Source: Treponema sp. UBA4267 (GTDB lineage: Bacteria > Spirochaetota > Spirochaetia > Treponematales > Treponemataceae). From it: DNA of 64,000 nt. The notes beneath the pieces are model-generated. The model ran no database searches and was not told where the DNA came from. It saw only the letters and a list, made by a program, of their open reading frames with translations. A program made the translations under genes and the position numbers. Each line of letters opens with the position of its first letter. Positions within the stretch are counted from its first letter, which is position 1. The stretch covers positions 25,977 to 89,976 of the forward strand of contig DGWD01000010.1 in the NCBI GenBank assembly GCA_002395155.1, read 5' to 3'. Positions 1 through 7,848 of the stretch are shown here, in pieces.

Positions 1-129
1 ACAAAGGTTCGTAGCCGACAGCGGAACAATCAATTGTTCCGAGTCATTATTTCGATGAGCCTAAAAAATGCTTTCGCATTTTTCTTAACGGCTCTTCGAT
101 TGTAGGCAGATACAACCAGTTGTTATACG
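1..129 (+). repeat. Long imperfect palindromic repeat, attC-like (copy A)
   Basis: An imperfect palindrome that begins at or before the window edge. The outer arms ACAA..GGTT..GTA (from base 1) pair with TACAACC..TTGTTATAC (112-128). An inner stem pairs TCGATGAGCC with GGCTCTTCGA and closes on TAAAAAATGC-TTTC-GCATTTTT. A second hairpin, GGAACAAT-CA-ATTGTTCC, lies at 23-40. The right end GTTATAC resembles the integron core site, which is GTTRRRY or, in Vibrio, GTTATGC. The element is closely repeated at 3930-4036. Integron attC sites have this kind of length-variable imperfect hairpin, but no integrase is visible, so attC is an inference. Confidence 0.5.
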
Positions 130-230
130 CACAGCCCACAGGGCTGGAAACGGAAGAATTTTAAGGCAAGCGACTTTTGTTGCTTATTTAAATCAACAAA
201 AATTTAGCGGGATAGTTCAAGGAGAGTTTT

Positions 231-1736
231 ATGAAAAAAGTAATCTTATTATCAGTTGTATTTCTTCTTTTTATAACTGGTTGTAAAACAACTTACAATC
301 TTCAGGATTCAAAAAATGCTCATGATCAGATTCTGGAAGCCATTCATTCTAAAAAGATTGTTTTTATTGGTGAAACTCATACCACGGTTTTTCCAATTCT
401 TTATATGACTCAGAATATTGAAAAGTTTTACGAAGCTGGAGTCCGTTATTTATTTTTGGAAGAAGAAGGTGACGGATTTTCTTTTACAGACGGCAATTAC
501 GATAATTATAAAATTTATATAGTTCCTCAATGGTGTACTTATGGATGGAAATATGAATATCATTTGATGGAAAAGGAAATTGAGCGAATTAATCAGTTGC
601 ATCCAGAAGATCCAATTAATGTTATTTTTCCAGAAGAAGGTTGTGTTTGGCCGGATGATATGAATGATGGAGTTGCTGTTCTAAATGCAAGAGATGAACA
701 GGCTCATAAAACAATAATTGAAATTATGGATGCTGCAAAACCGGAAGATAAGGCAATCATTTTTTATGGTGATGGCCACGGAAGTAAGGTTCCGGATAAT
801 TATTTTTATGGTTCTGAAGAGCTTTGGTATTCAACAGGTTATTATTTGAACAAATACTATGGTGATCAATATGCAGCATTTGATATCTGGTATCTTAGAA
901 ATGATGATTATACAAAAGTAAAATATGGCCGTGATTCAAATTTTAAGGTTCTTGATAAAAAATACCTTTCAGAAAATCAATCATCCGCTTTTGATTATTT
1001 TTGCGTAACTGACCAGCGGATTTATGGAATTACATATCCTTATATTACAACTGATGAAAATATAAAGGCCGTGTACGATATCGTCCGCAATTTTAATAAT
1101 GATAAAACAGCTCCTCTTTATGATTTCGATGTTGTTGAATTTGGATTTGCTATTTCGTTCTTAAAATACTATTTTGGTGATTTATTTCCGTTTAGTTTTG
1201 AAAAAAATAATTTAGAAGAAGCGTTGAATATTCTGGAAGAAAAAGTTTTTCGTGGGAGACAGCCTCCTAGTTCATTTTGTGTAGATTTACCCGCATTTAC
1301 AATGACAGAATGGGAAAGATATGCTGAATATATATTTTCTTACATGTGGCTGGAAGATTATCTTTTTAATAATATTGATACTGACAAAATGAAAAAAAAG
1401 GCGGCTGGTTATGTAATTTACAATATGAATCATGCGGTCAAAATGAATCCTCACGACATCTGGCCAAAATACTGGCTTGCTTATTTTAAAACTGAAAAAG
1501 CAAAACTCAGCAACAAAAAGTCGGCTTTTAAAGCAGCTATTTCTGAATGGGAAAACTTTTTTAAAGAAGATGCTGCCTATACATGTCCCGCTTTACTTCA
1601 AGCCTACAGAAGAATTGCATATTGTTATTCAGAACTAGGCGATAAAGCCCAAGAGCAGTTGTATTTTGAAAAAGCAAAACGATTGGCTGGCATTTTTCCT
1701 TTTGACTCTATGAATGAATATTATTTCGGATATTGA
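231..1736 (+). CDS. ChaN/TraB-like lipoprotein with C-terminal TPR-like helices
   Basis: A 501-residue protein with a lipoprotein signal peptide (hydrophobic stretch, then ITGC with Cys at about 18), so it is probably anchored in an envelope membrane. The motif FIGETHT near residue 45, the acidic LEEEGD that follows, and a later GDGHGS are typical of the ChaN/EreA-like superfamily (haem-binding and esterase-like proteins). Residues ~385-490 look helical and TPR-like. AAGGAGAG sits just upstream of the ATG. It is the first gene of the same-strand accessory block and lies behind palindromic repeat A. The substrate is unknown; superfamily membership is fairly secure, function is not. Confidence 0.7.
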   Translation: MKKVILLSVVFLLFITGCKTTYNLQDSKNAHDQILEAIHSKKIVFIGETHTTVFPILYMTQNIEKFYEAGVRYLFLEEEGDGFSFTDGNYDNYKIYIVPQWCTYGWKYEYHLMEKEIERINQLHPEDPINVIFPEEGCVWPDDMNDGVAVLNARDEQAHKTIIEIMDAAKPEDKAIIFYGDGHGSKVPDNYFYGSEELWYSTGYYLNKYYGDQYAAFDIWYLRNDDYTKVKYGRDSNFKVLDKKYLSENQSSAFDYFCVTDQRIYGITYPYITTDENIKAVYDIVRNFNNDKTAPLYDFDVVEFGFAISFLKYYFGDLFPFSFEKNNLEEALNILEEKVFRGRQPPSSFCVDLPAFTMTEWERYAEYIFSYMWLEDYLFNNIDTDKMKKKAAGYVIYNMNHAVKMNPHDIWPKYWLAYFKTEKAKLSNKKSAFKAAISEWENFFKEDAAYTCPALLQAYRRIAYCYSELGDKAQEQLYFEKAKRLAGIFPFDSMNEYYFGY

Positions 1737-1876
1737 GTTTATCACAATCAATAAAAATTGATTAAAATAAGGGATTAAATATAACTTGCTGAAAAAATTA
1801 ATCGAACTTTAGGGCAAAGCAAGGTAGCGGTAGTACGAAGCTCTACGCCGCTTAAAATACAAAACTGGCAAATTGA

Positions 1877-2134
1877 ATTGTAGTATGCGGACCTCAAGCA
1901 GTTGGAAAAATGACTGTCGCAGAAAGTTTGAGAGATAAACTGAAATACAACATGATGATGAATCATGACAGTATTGAAGTTTCAGACAGTATTTTTGGAT
2001 TTGATACACCGGCGCAAAGAGAGTTCAACTCAATCTTCAGAGAAAAGGCATTTGAACTTGTTGTAAAACATAATGTGGATTTGCTTTTTACTTATGTAGC
2101 CGCTTTTGAAAAAGAATATCGATATGGAGTGTAA
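1877..2134 (+). pseudogene. Remnant of a P-loop ATPase/kinase
   Basis: Reading upstream of the ATG at 1910 in the same frame gives IVVCGPQAVGK-MTVAESL, a Walker A loop of the small AAA/shikimate-kinase-like family whose members start close to this motif. A stop codon at 1874 sits directly before it, so the natural start is lost. The protein also ends after only ~85 residues (..YVAAFEKEYRYGV), about half the usual length. No ribosome-binding site serves 1910. It is best read as a decayed gene within the accessory array. Confidence 0.6.
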
Positions 2135-2138
2135 CACT

Positions 2139-2733
2139 GTGAGCCTAATTAATACGAAGCCTGACAAAGTAAACTTACGCTTAAAAAAACTATCCGCTGA
2201 TGATGTCCACGATATCTATAACATGTTACAGTCAATGCCAAAAGATGAAAATGGACTTGTTAATAAAGCAAATGGTCTTTCATACGAGGATTTTAAAACC
2301 TGGCTTGCAGCAAAACAGAAAGAATCAGAACAAACATGTCTTGTGGATGGCTGGAAGGTTCCTTCTACAACTTATTGGCTTTATGCCGATACTTTTCCTG
2401 TCGGATTTGGAAATCTGAGACATTTTCTTACCGAAACTTTGAGTAATGCAGGTGGTCATATCGGTTATGGAATTGCTCCTCAATATCGTGGAAAGGGTTA
2501 TGGCAAGGAACTCTTAAGATTGCTGTTAATTGAAGCAAAAAAAAATTGGTTTGGAAAAAGTTCTTATCACAATACACTCAGATAATATCGCATCCCAAAA
2601 AGTTGCACTTGCAAATGGCGGTGTAATTACAGAAAAAACTGAAGAGCGTGTTTATATCTGGATAGAATCATCATCCATTAAATCAAGCCCGATAAATGAC
2701 ACTATTAATCTTGACTATTCCGAAATATCTTAA
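2139..2733 (+). pseudogene. GNAT acetyltransferase split by a +1 homopolymer shift
   Basis: The first frame encodes a GNAT domain up to the acetyl-CoA loop (APQYRGKGYGKELLRLLLIEAKK, motif A R/Q-x-x-G-x-G/A pattern) and stops at 2585. The continuation (IGLEKVLITIHSDNIASQKVALANGG, motif B) is in the next frame and ends at 2733. The switch falls in a run of nine A at 2537-2545; eight would restore one ORF of about 198 codons. The GTG at 2139 is preferred over the ATG at 2124 because GGAG lies nine bases before it. This could be a pseudogene, a phase-variable or slippery site, or a sequencing error. Confidence 0.7.
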
Positions 2734-2760
2734 GATAATTATTTCGTAAAATCTTACGAA
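2711..2760 (+). promoter_or_regulatory. Promoter and operator of the toxin-antitoxin pair
   Basis: TTGACT-N17-GATAAT (2711-2716 and 2734-2739) lies inside the 3' end of the broken GNAT gene. Directly downstream is the palindrome TTCGTAA-AATC-TTACGAA (2743-2760), placed over the expected transcription start, as is usual for autoregulation by a Phd/YefM antitoxin. The assignment is by position only. Confidence 0.6.
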
Positions 2761-2774
2761 TATTAGAGGTGTCT

Positions 2775-3020
2775 ATGATAGCAATAAAACCTGTTTCTGA
2801 TTTACGAAATTACAATGAAGTATTACAGGATGTCGCAGATGAATCTCCTGTTTTTCTTACAAAAAACGGAAGAGGCACTTATGCTGTTATTACCATTAAA
2901 GATTACGAAAGATTAACCGCCACAAAAACCCTTTTTGCAGAATTAAAAAAAGGTGAAGAATCCGCTGAAAAAAAAGGCTGGTTGGATCCTGCTGATGTTA
3001 GAAAAATGGTAGGTCTTTAA
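2775..3020 (+). CDS. Phd/YefM-family antitoxin
   Basis: An 81-residue protein. The N-terminal PVSDLRNYNEVLQDV and the following FLTKNGRGTYAVITIKDYERL are the standard Phd/YefM fold (strand, helix, N-G-R-G-x-Y-A-V-I). The acidic C-terminal tail would bind the toxin. The ATG at 2775 is chosen because AGAGG ends five bases upstream; an in-frame GTG at 2769 would overlap that site. Its stop overlaps the start of the toxin gene, so the two are translationally coupled. It should neutralise the toxin and repress its own promoter. Confidence 0.85.
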   Translation: MIAIKPVSDLRNYNEVLQDVADESPVFLTKNGRGTYAVITIKDYERLTATKTLFAELKKGEESAEKKGWLDPADVRKMVGL

Positions 3021-3334
3021 TGTTTACAGTGAAGATTACTCCACAAGCAGCAGAAGATTTACTCGAAATAAAAAATTACATAGAAAATGAAGTTCAAAAT
3101 CCAATTGCAGCACATAATACTATCAAAACTATCGTAGAAACATATGAAAACTTGTCTACCATTGCCGAAACAGGTATTCCGGTAGAAAGATATGTTCACT
3201 TTCCTACTGATTATAAATTTGTTCTGGCAAATAATTATTCAATCTTTTACAGAATTGATGGTGATATTGTAAGAGTAATAAGAATAATATATTCAAAGCG
3301 AGATTTTGCAAGAATCTTATTTGAAGATAAATAA
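3020..3334 (+). CDS. RelE/ParE-family toxin
   Basis: A 104-residue protein starting MFTVKITPQAAEDLLEIKNYI, the typical first strand and helix pair of the RelE/ParE superfamily. It ends with the YSIFYRIDGDIVRVIRIIYSKRD strand block. The conserved basic residues are on the last strand (R-x-I-Y-S-K-R-D). The ATG overlaps the antitoxin stop by one base. It may be an mRNA interferase (RelE-like) or a gyrase poison (ParE-like); sequence alone does not decide. Such pairs often stabilise integron or plasmid regions. Confidence 0.85.
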   Translation: MFTVKITPQAAEDLLEIKNYIENEVQNPIAAHNTIKTIVETYENLSTIAETGIPVERYVHFPTDYKFVLANNYSIFYRIDGDIVRVIRIIYSKRDFARILFEDK

Positions 3335-3341
3335 TCACATA

Positions 3342-3441
3342 ACAAAGCCCACTGAGCTGGAAACGAAATAGATTAAAAGGTAAGCAACTATTGGCGCTTA
3401 TATAAATCAACAGAAATTTAGTGGGATAAACGGAGTTAAAA
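3342..3441 (+). repeat. Repeated gene leader, second copy (first at 129-230)
   Basis: The stretch AAGCCCACTGAGCTGGAAACG.. down to TTTAGTGGGATA closely matches 133-215 (CAGCCCACAGGGCTGG.. to TTTAGCGGGATA). Both copies end just before a start codon (231 and 3442). Two different genes therefore share a ~85-bp leader, which suggests duplication of a cassette boundary or a common promoter segment. The first copy follows directly on the GTTATAC end of palindrome A. Confidence 0.7.
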
Positions 3442-3891
3442 ATGATTATAAGAGAAGCAATAGGAAAAGATGTTTTTGATCTCAAAGAATTGTATTTTGT
3501 GTATCTTACAAAATGGCCACCAAAAGAAGAGCAAAATATGGAGCAGTGGGCCCAGATGCTTGAAGATTTTCGAAAAAATGATTCTTTTTATATTCTTGTG
3601 GTTGAAGATGAAGGCAAAGTTGTATCTTCGGTTCAGTTAGCAATCATACCAAGTTTAACTCATAATGTACGAAGTTTTGCAATTGTAGAAAATGTGGTGA
3701 CTCATGAAAACTACCGAAACAAAGGTTATGCCTCGGCATTACTTCAGAAGGCTGCGGAAATTGCAAGAAATCACAATTGCTATAAATTGTCTTTAGAAAC
3801 CGGCTCAAACAGAGAAAGTACTTTGAACTTTTATAAAAATAACGGTTTTGAAATAGATTCTAAACATTCCTGTTTGATGCGATTGGAATAG
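3442..3891 (+). CDS. GNAT family N-acetyltransferase
   Basis: A 149-residue single-domain GNAT enzyme. Motif A is seen in VVTHENYRNKGYASALLQKA (acetyl-CoA pyrophosphate loop) and motif B in LETGSNRESTLNFYKNNGF. The N-terminal MIIREAIGKDVFDL is the usual first strand. GGAG sits 9-12 bases before the ATG. It transfers an acetyl group from acetyl-CoA to an unknown amine. It is one of four GNAT genes or remnants in the window, three of them in this accessory block. Confidence 0.85.
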   Translation: MIIREAIGKDVFDLKELYFVYLTKWPPKEEQNMEQWAQMLEDFRKNDSFYILVVEDEGKVVSSVQLAIIPSLTHNVRSFAIVENVVTHENYRNKGYASALLQKAAEIARNHNCYKLSLETGSNRESTLNFYKNNGFEIDSKHSCLMRLE

Positions 3892-3904
3892 AAAGGTATA
3901 ATAC

Positions 3905-4036
3905 ATTGTAGGCGGGGGCAAGCCCGCTACGGAACAATCAATTGTTCCAAGCCATTATTTCGATGAGCCTAAAAAATGCTATCGAATTTTTCTTAACGAC
4001 TCTTCGATTGAAGGCAGGTACAACCAATTGTTAGGT
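3905..4036 (+). repeat. Long imperfect palindromic repeat, attC-like (copy B)
   Basis: From GGAACAATCAATTGTTCC (about 3931) to TTGTTAGGT (4036) this copies repeat A with few changes, including the TCGATGAGCC..GACTCTTCGA stem and the AAAAAATGC-hairpin. The right end GTTAGGT (4030-4036) fits the integron core consensus GTTRRRY exactly. The left end differs from copy A: it begins with GGCGGGGGCAAGCCCGC, an extra short hairpin. It lies between the GNAT gene and the next cassette-like gene. Confidence 0.55.
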
Positions 4037-4068
4037 TGATGGTGCTTTGCACCACTTTCGTTGAAATT

Positions 4069-4202
4069 AAAATCTCCAACATTTTTTCTCTAAAAATTTG
4101 GGTAGTGTACACTACCCAAAGGACTTGAAAGAGTCCTTTGGGGGAAGTCTTGCTACGCTCGACTTCCCCCAAAATCAAAAAATAAAATCGTTGGAGGTTT
4201 TT
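4069..4202 (+). repeat. MITE-like nested hairpin element that covers a Shine-Dalgarno site
   Basis: The outer arms AAAATCTCCAAC (4069-4080) and GTTGGAGGTTTT (4190-4201) pair. Between them are three consecutive hairpins: the perfect palindrome GGGTAGTGTACACTACCC (4100-4117), CCAAAGGACT/AGTCCTTTGG (4116-4141), and GGGGGAAGTC/GACTTCCCCC (4140-4170). The right outer arm contains the GGAGG that must serve the ATG at 4203, so folding would hide the ribosome-binding site. Whether this is a mobile element or a regulatory leader cannot be decided from one copy. Confidence 0.6.
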
Positions 4203-4673
4203 ATGAAACAATTTTCTAAAGTTACAGCAATCGTTGCTGCATTGATTATGACATGTGCATTCACTAGCTGTAAAAACTCGACAAATGTAAATGTAGATGA
4301 CGGTAATTCGACATCAAAACTTAACGCACCAACAAATTTGGTTATCAACTCTATGACAGATAACACAACTTCTTGCGATGTAAACATTACATTCAATTAT
4401 GATGGTAAAACAGGTCTTGATGGGGCAACAAATGCTGTTCTTGGATATGCAACTACAAACGATTCTTCAAAAGCATATTATGATACGAATACTTATGCCA
4501 AAGTCGAAGCTGGCTCAAATACACGAACTGTACAGATTCCTTCAACTAGTGCACCATATTTGGTACCTGTTAATGGAAAAAAGTATTATTTCTGGCTTAA
4601 AGTGACAAGTACCGCAAACAATATGTCTGACAGTGCATGGAGTAATGTAGCTGAATTTACCTATACTAAATAA
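4203..4673 (+). CDS. Small lipoprotein with a fibronectin type III-like domain
   Basis: A 156-residue protein. The signal peptide MKQFSKVTAIVAALIMTCAF is followed by TSC, a lipobox Cys at about 23. After a Ser/Asn-rich linker, residues ~38-156 read like one FN3-type beta sandwich (LNAPTNLVINS.. KKYYFWLKVTST.. WSNVAEFTY). The start at 4203 is set by GGAGG at 4193-4197; longer readings upstream run through the hairpin element and are unlikely. It is probably surface or periplasmic, with no catalytic motif. A terminator follows closely. Confidence 0.7.
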   Translation: MKQFSKVTAIVAALIMTCAFTSCKNSTNVNVDDGNSTSKLNAPTNLVINSMTDNTTSCDVNITFNYDGKTGLDGATNAVLGYATTNDSSKAYYDTNTYAKVEAGSNTRTVQIPSTSAPYLVPVNGKKYYFWLKVTSTANNMSDSAWSNVAEFTYTK

Positions 4674-4692
4674 AAAATTTTAGAATATTCTT

Positions 4693-4717
4693 TCGGCGGG
4701 TCAAGCCCGCCTTTTTT
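4693..4717 (+). terminator. Intrinsic terminator after the small lipoprotein
   Basis: The stem GGCGGG/CCCGCC with a TCAAG loop, followed by TTTTTT. Confidence 0.85.
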
Positions 4718-4801
4718 ATTTGGCAAAGCATATCAATTATGGTACTTTTTAAAAACCGACAGCGGAACACACCCGCACTGGTTACTTTTTAAGAGGGAAA
4801 A

Positions 4802-5254
4802 ATGATTGAAATAATAAAGGCTGATAATTCAAATATTGAAGAGCTTATGTCTATTCGCCTTGAAATGCTGAAGATTGTAAATAACATGAGCGACGAAGAT
4901 AAGTTTGATAAAGTTTTAGTTGAATCTTCCCGTGAATATTTCCTAAATGGAAATCAAACAACTTTACTTGCAAAAGATGGCGAAAAAATAATTGCCTGTG
5001 CTTCCATCAGTTATATTTTACTAATGCCAACTTTTAGTCACCCTACAGGAAAACGTGCTCATTTGATGAATGTTTATACAAATAAAGCATACCGACATCA
5101 AGGAATTGCTAAAAAAATGGTTAGGCAGCTTATAGCAGAAGCAAAAGAAAAAGGCTGTACTGAAATCTCACTTGATGCAAGGCCCGACGGAAAACCTCTT
5201 TATAAAGTACTGGGATTTACAGAAAATAAAGAAGGTATGGTTTTAGAACTGTAA
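4802..5254 (+). CDS. GNAT family N-acetyltransferase
   Basis: A 150-residue GNAT protein. Motif A is HLMNVYTNKAYRHQGIAKKM, and the later DARPDGKPLYKVLGF is the usual motif B/C acceptor-side block. An AGAGGG stretch precedes the ATG. It is the last of the same-strand accessory genes before glnN, which faces the other way. The substrate is unknown. Confidence 0.85.
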   Translation: MIEIIKADNSNIEELMSIRLEMLKIVNNMSDEDKFDKVLVESSREYFLNGNQTTLLAKDGEKIIACASISYILLMPTFSHPTGKRAHLMNVYTNKAYRHQGIAKKMVRQLIAEAKEKGCTEISLDARPDGKPLYKVLGFTENKEGMVLEL

Positions 5255-5304
5255 CAGTAAATCAACTAAATGCCTTTAAGTCTTTACACAGACTAAATAA
5301 TATA

Positions 5305-5342
5305 TAAAAATCAGGCAGGTAGTAAAACCACCTGCCTGAAAA
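5305..5342 (-). terminator. Terminator downstream of glnN (bidirectional stem)
   Basis: The arms TCAGGCAGGT and ACCTGCCTGA surround a short loop. On the minus strand the stem is followed by TTTTTAT, which fits termination of glnN. The plus strand has an A-run instead, so it is probably weaker for the GNAT gene. Confidence 0.8.
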
Positions 5343-5383
5343 AGTCATTTCTTTGCTCACATCCCACTGACGTGGGTATTAAT

Positions 5384-7489
5384 CTATCTTACACTGTACA
5401 ACAAGTCGCCATAACTTGGGAATGGCCACAATTCTTTTGGAGTAATAACTTCCAGTTCATCTGCCACCGCACGCAATTCGCCCATAGCGGCAAAAACATT
5501 TTCGCGGTAGAAGAAGGCAGTCTTTCCAGAATCACCCTTATCTGCAAGCTCTTTTGCTTCATTTACAGCAGATTCAAGCTGACATGTTTTTGCAAAAATT
5601 GAACTTGTAAGGGCAGAAACCTTCTTAAGCATCTGAGCCTCGTAAGTACAGTCACACTCATCGCAGGCAGCCTTCTTTAAGCCGATTGTCTGGGCAAGTT
5701 TTGAAGAATATTTACTTGCACATGGAAGAATATCCTTCTTTGCCATTTCCAGCATAGTTTCTGCTTCAATATTGATAATCTTAGAATAATTTTCATTATG
5801 GATTTCGTAACGGCTTTCAAGTTCGACTTTGCTATAAACACCGAATTTTTCAAAAAGCTTAACGTTTTCTTCATCCATTGTATGAGAAAGAGCTTCTGGA
5901 GTTGAACGAAGATTTGAAAGACCACGTTTTTCTGCTTCTTTAACCCAAGATTCATCATAACCGTTTCCATTAAAGATAATTCTTTTATGCTCTTTGATTG
6001 TATCCAAAATCAACTGGTGTAAATCGTTCTTGAAATCTTTTGATTTTTCAAGTTTATCTGCAAATTCGCTCAAAACATCTGCAACAGCTGTGTTCAAGAA
6101 TACGTTTGCACAGGCAATTGATTCATTTGATCCAAGCATTCGGAATTCAAACTTGTTTCCAGTAAATGCAAATGGAGAAGTTCTGTTACGATCAGTTGTA
6201 TCCTTGTTGAATTCTGGAAGGACAGTTACTCCAATCTGCATCTTTTCTTTTTCATGCTTACCGTAAGGTTTTCCCTGTTCAAGACAATCAAGAATTTCAG
6301 AAAGTTCGTCACCCAGGAAGATAGAGATGATGGCTGGAGGCGCTTCGTTAGCTCCAAGTCTATGGTCGTTTCCTGCAGATGCAACTGAAATACGGAGTAA
6401 ATTCTGGTATTTATCAACTGCTTTAATAATTGCAGACAAGAAGATTAGGAACTGGGCATTGCTGGCAGGAGTTGCACCTGGATCCAAAAGGTTTTTACCA
6501 GTGTTAGTAGAAATTGACCAGTTATTGTGCTTACCACTTCCATTTACTCCGGCAAATGGTTTTTCATGAAGTAAACAAACCATTCCGTGACGAGCAGCAA
6601 CTTTTTTCATAATTTCCATTGTCAACTGGTTATGGTCACATGCAATATTTGTTGTAGAGAAGATTGGAGCAAGTTCGTGCTGAGCTGGAGCAACTTCGTT
6701 ATGTTCGGTCTTAGCAAGAATTCCAAGTTTCCAAAGTTCCTTGTTCAAATCCTTCATAAAACTCTGAACACGAGGCTTAATCATACCAAAATAGTGATCT
6801 TCCAATTCCTGACCTTTAGGAGCCTTTGCACCAAAAAGAGTACGTCCTGTATAAATCAAGTCTTCGCGTTTGTCGTAAACTTCTTTATCAACAAGGAAAT
6901 ATTCCTGTTCAGGACCAACTGTTGTTTTTACAGAAGTAACATTTTCGTTTCCTTCGAATAAATGGAGCACTCGAACAGCCTCTTTTGAAATTGCCTGCAT
7001 AGAACGTAAAAGAGGAGTCTTCTTGTCCAAAGCTTCTCCTGTATATGAACAGAATGCAGTTGGAATACACAAAGTTCCGTCTTTTATAAAAGCGTATGAT
7101 GTAGGATCCCAGGCAGTATAACCGCGGGCCTCAAATGTGGCACGAATTCCTCCACTTGGGAAGCTGGATGCATCTGGCTCACCCTGAACCAGTTCCTTTC
7201 CAGAAAATTCCATTATCACTTTACCGCCGTCGATTGGACTAATAAAACTATCGTGCTTTTCTGCTGTAATTCCAGTAAGTGGCTGGAACCAGTGTGTATA
7301 ATGGGTTGCACCCTTTTCCAAAGCCCAGTCTTTCATTGCATTTGCAACAACTGTAGCTACAGAAGGATCAAGCTTTTCGCCCCCTTCAATTGTTTTCATA
7401 AGCTGCTTATAAGTTTCCTTTGGTAAGCGAGCTTTCATTACTGTTTCGTTAAAAACATTTTCTCCAAAAATAGAAGTAACTTCGTCCAT
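5384..7489 (-). CDS. glnN: Glutamine synthetase type III
   Basis: A 701-residue enzyme that makes glutamine from glutamate, ammonia and ATP in the cytoplasm. The length (~700, against ~450 for GlnA) and the blocks THWFQPLTGITAEKHD, GPEQEYFLVD, NRTSPFAFTGNKFEFR and the C-terminal helical region identify the GlnN class found in Bacteroides, cyanobacteria and spirochaetes. The start is placed at 7489 (MDEVTSIFGENVF) because GGAGG lies directly upstream. An extra 23 codons are open further 5', but they lie inside the leader terminator stem. The long leader carries two promoter/terminator units, so expression is probably controlled by transcription attenuation. Confidence 0.95.
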   Translation of the reverse strand: MDEVTSIFGENVFNETVMKARLPKETYKQLMKTIEGGEKLDPSVATVVANAMKDWALEKGATHYTHWFQPLTGITAEKHDSFISPIDGGKVIMEFSGKELVQGEPDASSFPSGGIRATFEARGYTAWDPTSYAFIKDGTLCIPTAFCSYTGEALDKKTPLLRSMQAISKEAVRVLHLFEGNENVTSVKTTVGPEQEYFLVDKEVYDKREDLIYTGRTLFGAKAPKGQELEDHYFGMIKPRVQSFMKDLNKELWKLGILAKTEHNEVAPAQHELAPIFSTTNIACDHNQLTMEIMKKVAARHGMVCLLHEKPFAGVNGSGKHNNWSISTNTGKNLLDPGATPASNAQFLIFLSAIIKAVDKYQNLLRISVASAGNDHRLGANEAPPAIISIFLGDELSEILDCLEQGKPYGKHEKEKMQIGVTVLPEFNKDTTDRNRTSPFAFTGNKFEFRMLGSNESIACANVFLNTAVADVLSEFADKLEKSKDFKNDLHQLILDTIKEHKRIIFNGNGYDESWVKEAEKRGLSNLRSTPEALSHTMDEENVKLFEKFGVYSKVELESRYEIHNENYSKIINIEAETMLEMAKKDILPCASKYSSKLAQTIGLKKAACDECDCTYEAQMLKKVSALTSSIFAKTCQLESAVNEAKELADKGDSGKTAFFYRENVFAAMGELRAVADELEVITPKELWPFPSYGDLLYSVR

Positions 7490-7508
7490 TTTTTCCTCCG
7501 GTAAAGTT

Positions 7509-7571
7509 AAAATTAAAAGGCGCCGCAACTCCAGACTATTTTGATAATCTAAAATCACGACGCCTTTGTCG
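7509..7571 (-). promoter_or_regulatory. glnN proximal leader attenuator
   Basis: On the minus strand the RNA reads CGAC-AAAGGC-GUCG (7571-7558), a 4-bp stem with a 6-base loop. The loop and 3' arm are also the 5' arm of a terminator: AAAGGCGUCG (7567-7558) pairs with CGGCGCCUUU (7525-7516), followed by a U-rich stretch. The two structures exclude each other. The ribosome-binding site of glnN follows at once. A candidate promoter upstream is TTGACT (7608-7603) with an AT-rich -10 near 7584-7577 and non-ideal spacing. The same design precedes pyrG and carA. Confidence 0.65.
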
Positions 7572-7593
7572 ATTAAATATTAAATTTTGCGTT

Positions 7594-7673
7594 AATACGT
7601 CGAGTCAAGGCACGCGTACGCTTAAAGCCTTGACTTCGCCGTTTTTAGGGTTTGTAATAAACCCTAAATAAAA
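7594..7673 (-). repeat. 80-bp repeat R2, copy 1 (glnN leader)
   Basis: Identical to 17861-17940 except for one base. It holds two hairpins: GTCAAGGC..GCCTTGAC, and TAGGGTTT-GTAAT-AAACCCTA. Both copies lie upstream of a minus-strand gene in the same orientation (glnN here, a membrane protein at 17826). The GCCTTGAC arm could also pair with a GTCAAGGC (minus strand) at 7717-7710, giving an alternative fold in the glnN leader. The function is unknown. Confidence 0.8.
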
Positions 7674-7750
7674 AAGGTCGCAAGTACTACTAATACCTAC
7701 GACCTCATTGCCTTGACTTGTTTTATATACCTTACATTTTTTTTTGTCAA
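7671..7750 (-). promoter_or_regulatory. glnN distal promoter with leader terminator
   Basis: TTGACA (7750-7745), 17 bases, TATAAA (7727-7722) on the minus strand is a near-consensus housekeeping promoter. A short way downstream the RNA contains GGC-AAUGAG-GUC (7712-7701) and a terminator, AGGUCGU (7705-7699) with GCGACCU (7681-7675) followed by a U-run. This is a second, weaker copy of the pyrG-type leader design. Transcripts that read through would continue across repeat R2 into glnN. Confidence 0.65.
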
Positions 7751-7848
7751 GCAAGCATAAAATTTTTTTTCTAAAAAAAAATCTCCACCCCGCCAGCTCC
7801 ATTATCATCCTTATTCATCATCCTTATCTTTCTTTACTTTTCATCTTC

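Noticed and set aside
7490..7558. Twenty-three extra N-terminal codons for glnN
   Set aside because: They fall in the attenuator stem and past the GGAGG that serves 7489; the GlnN family starts near MDEVTSIFG-type sequence.
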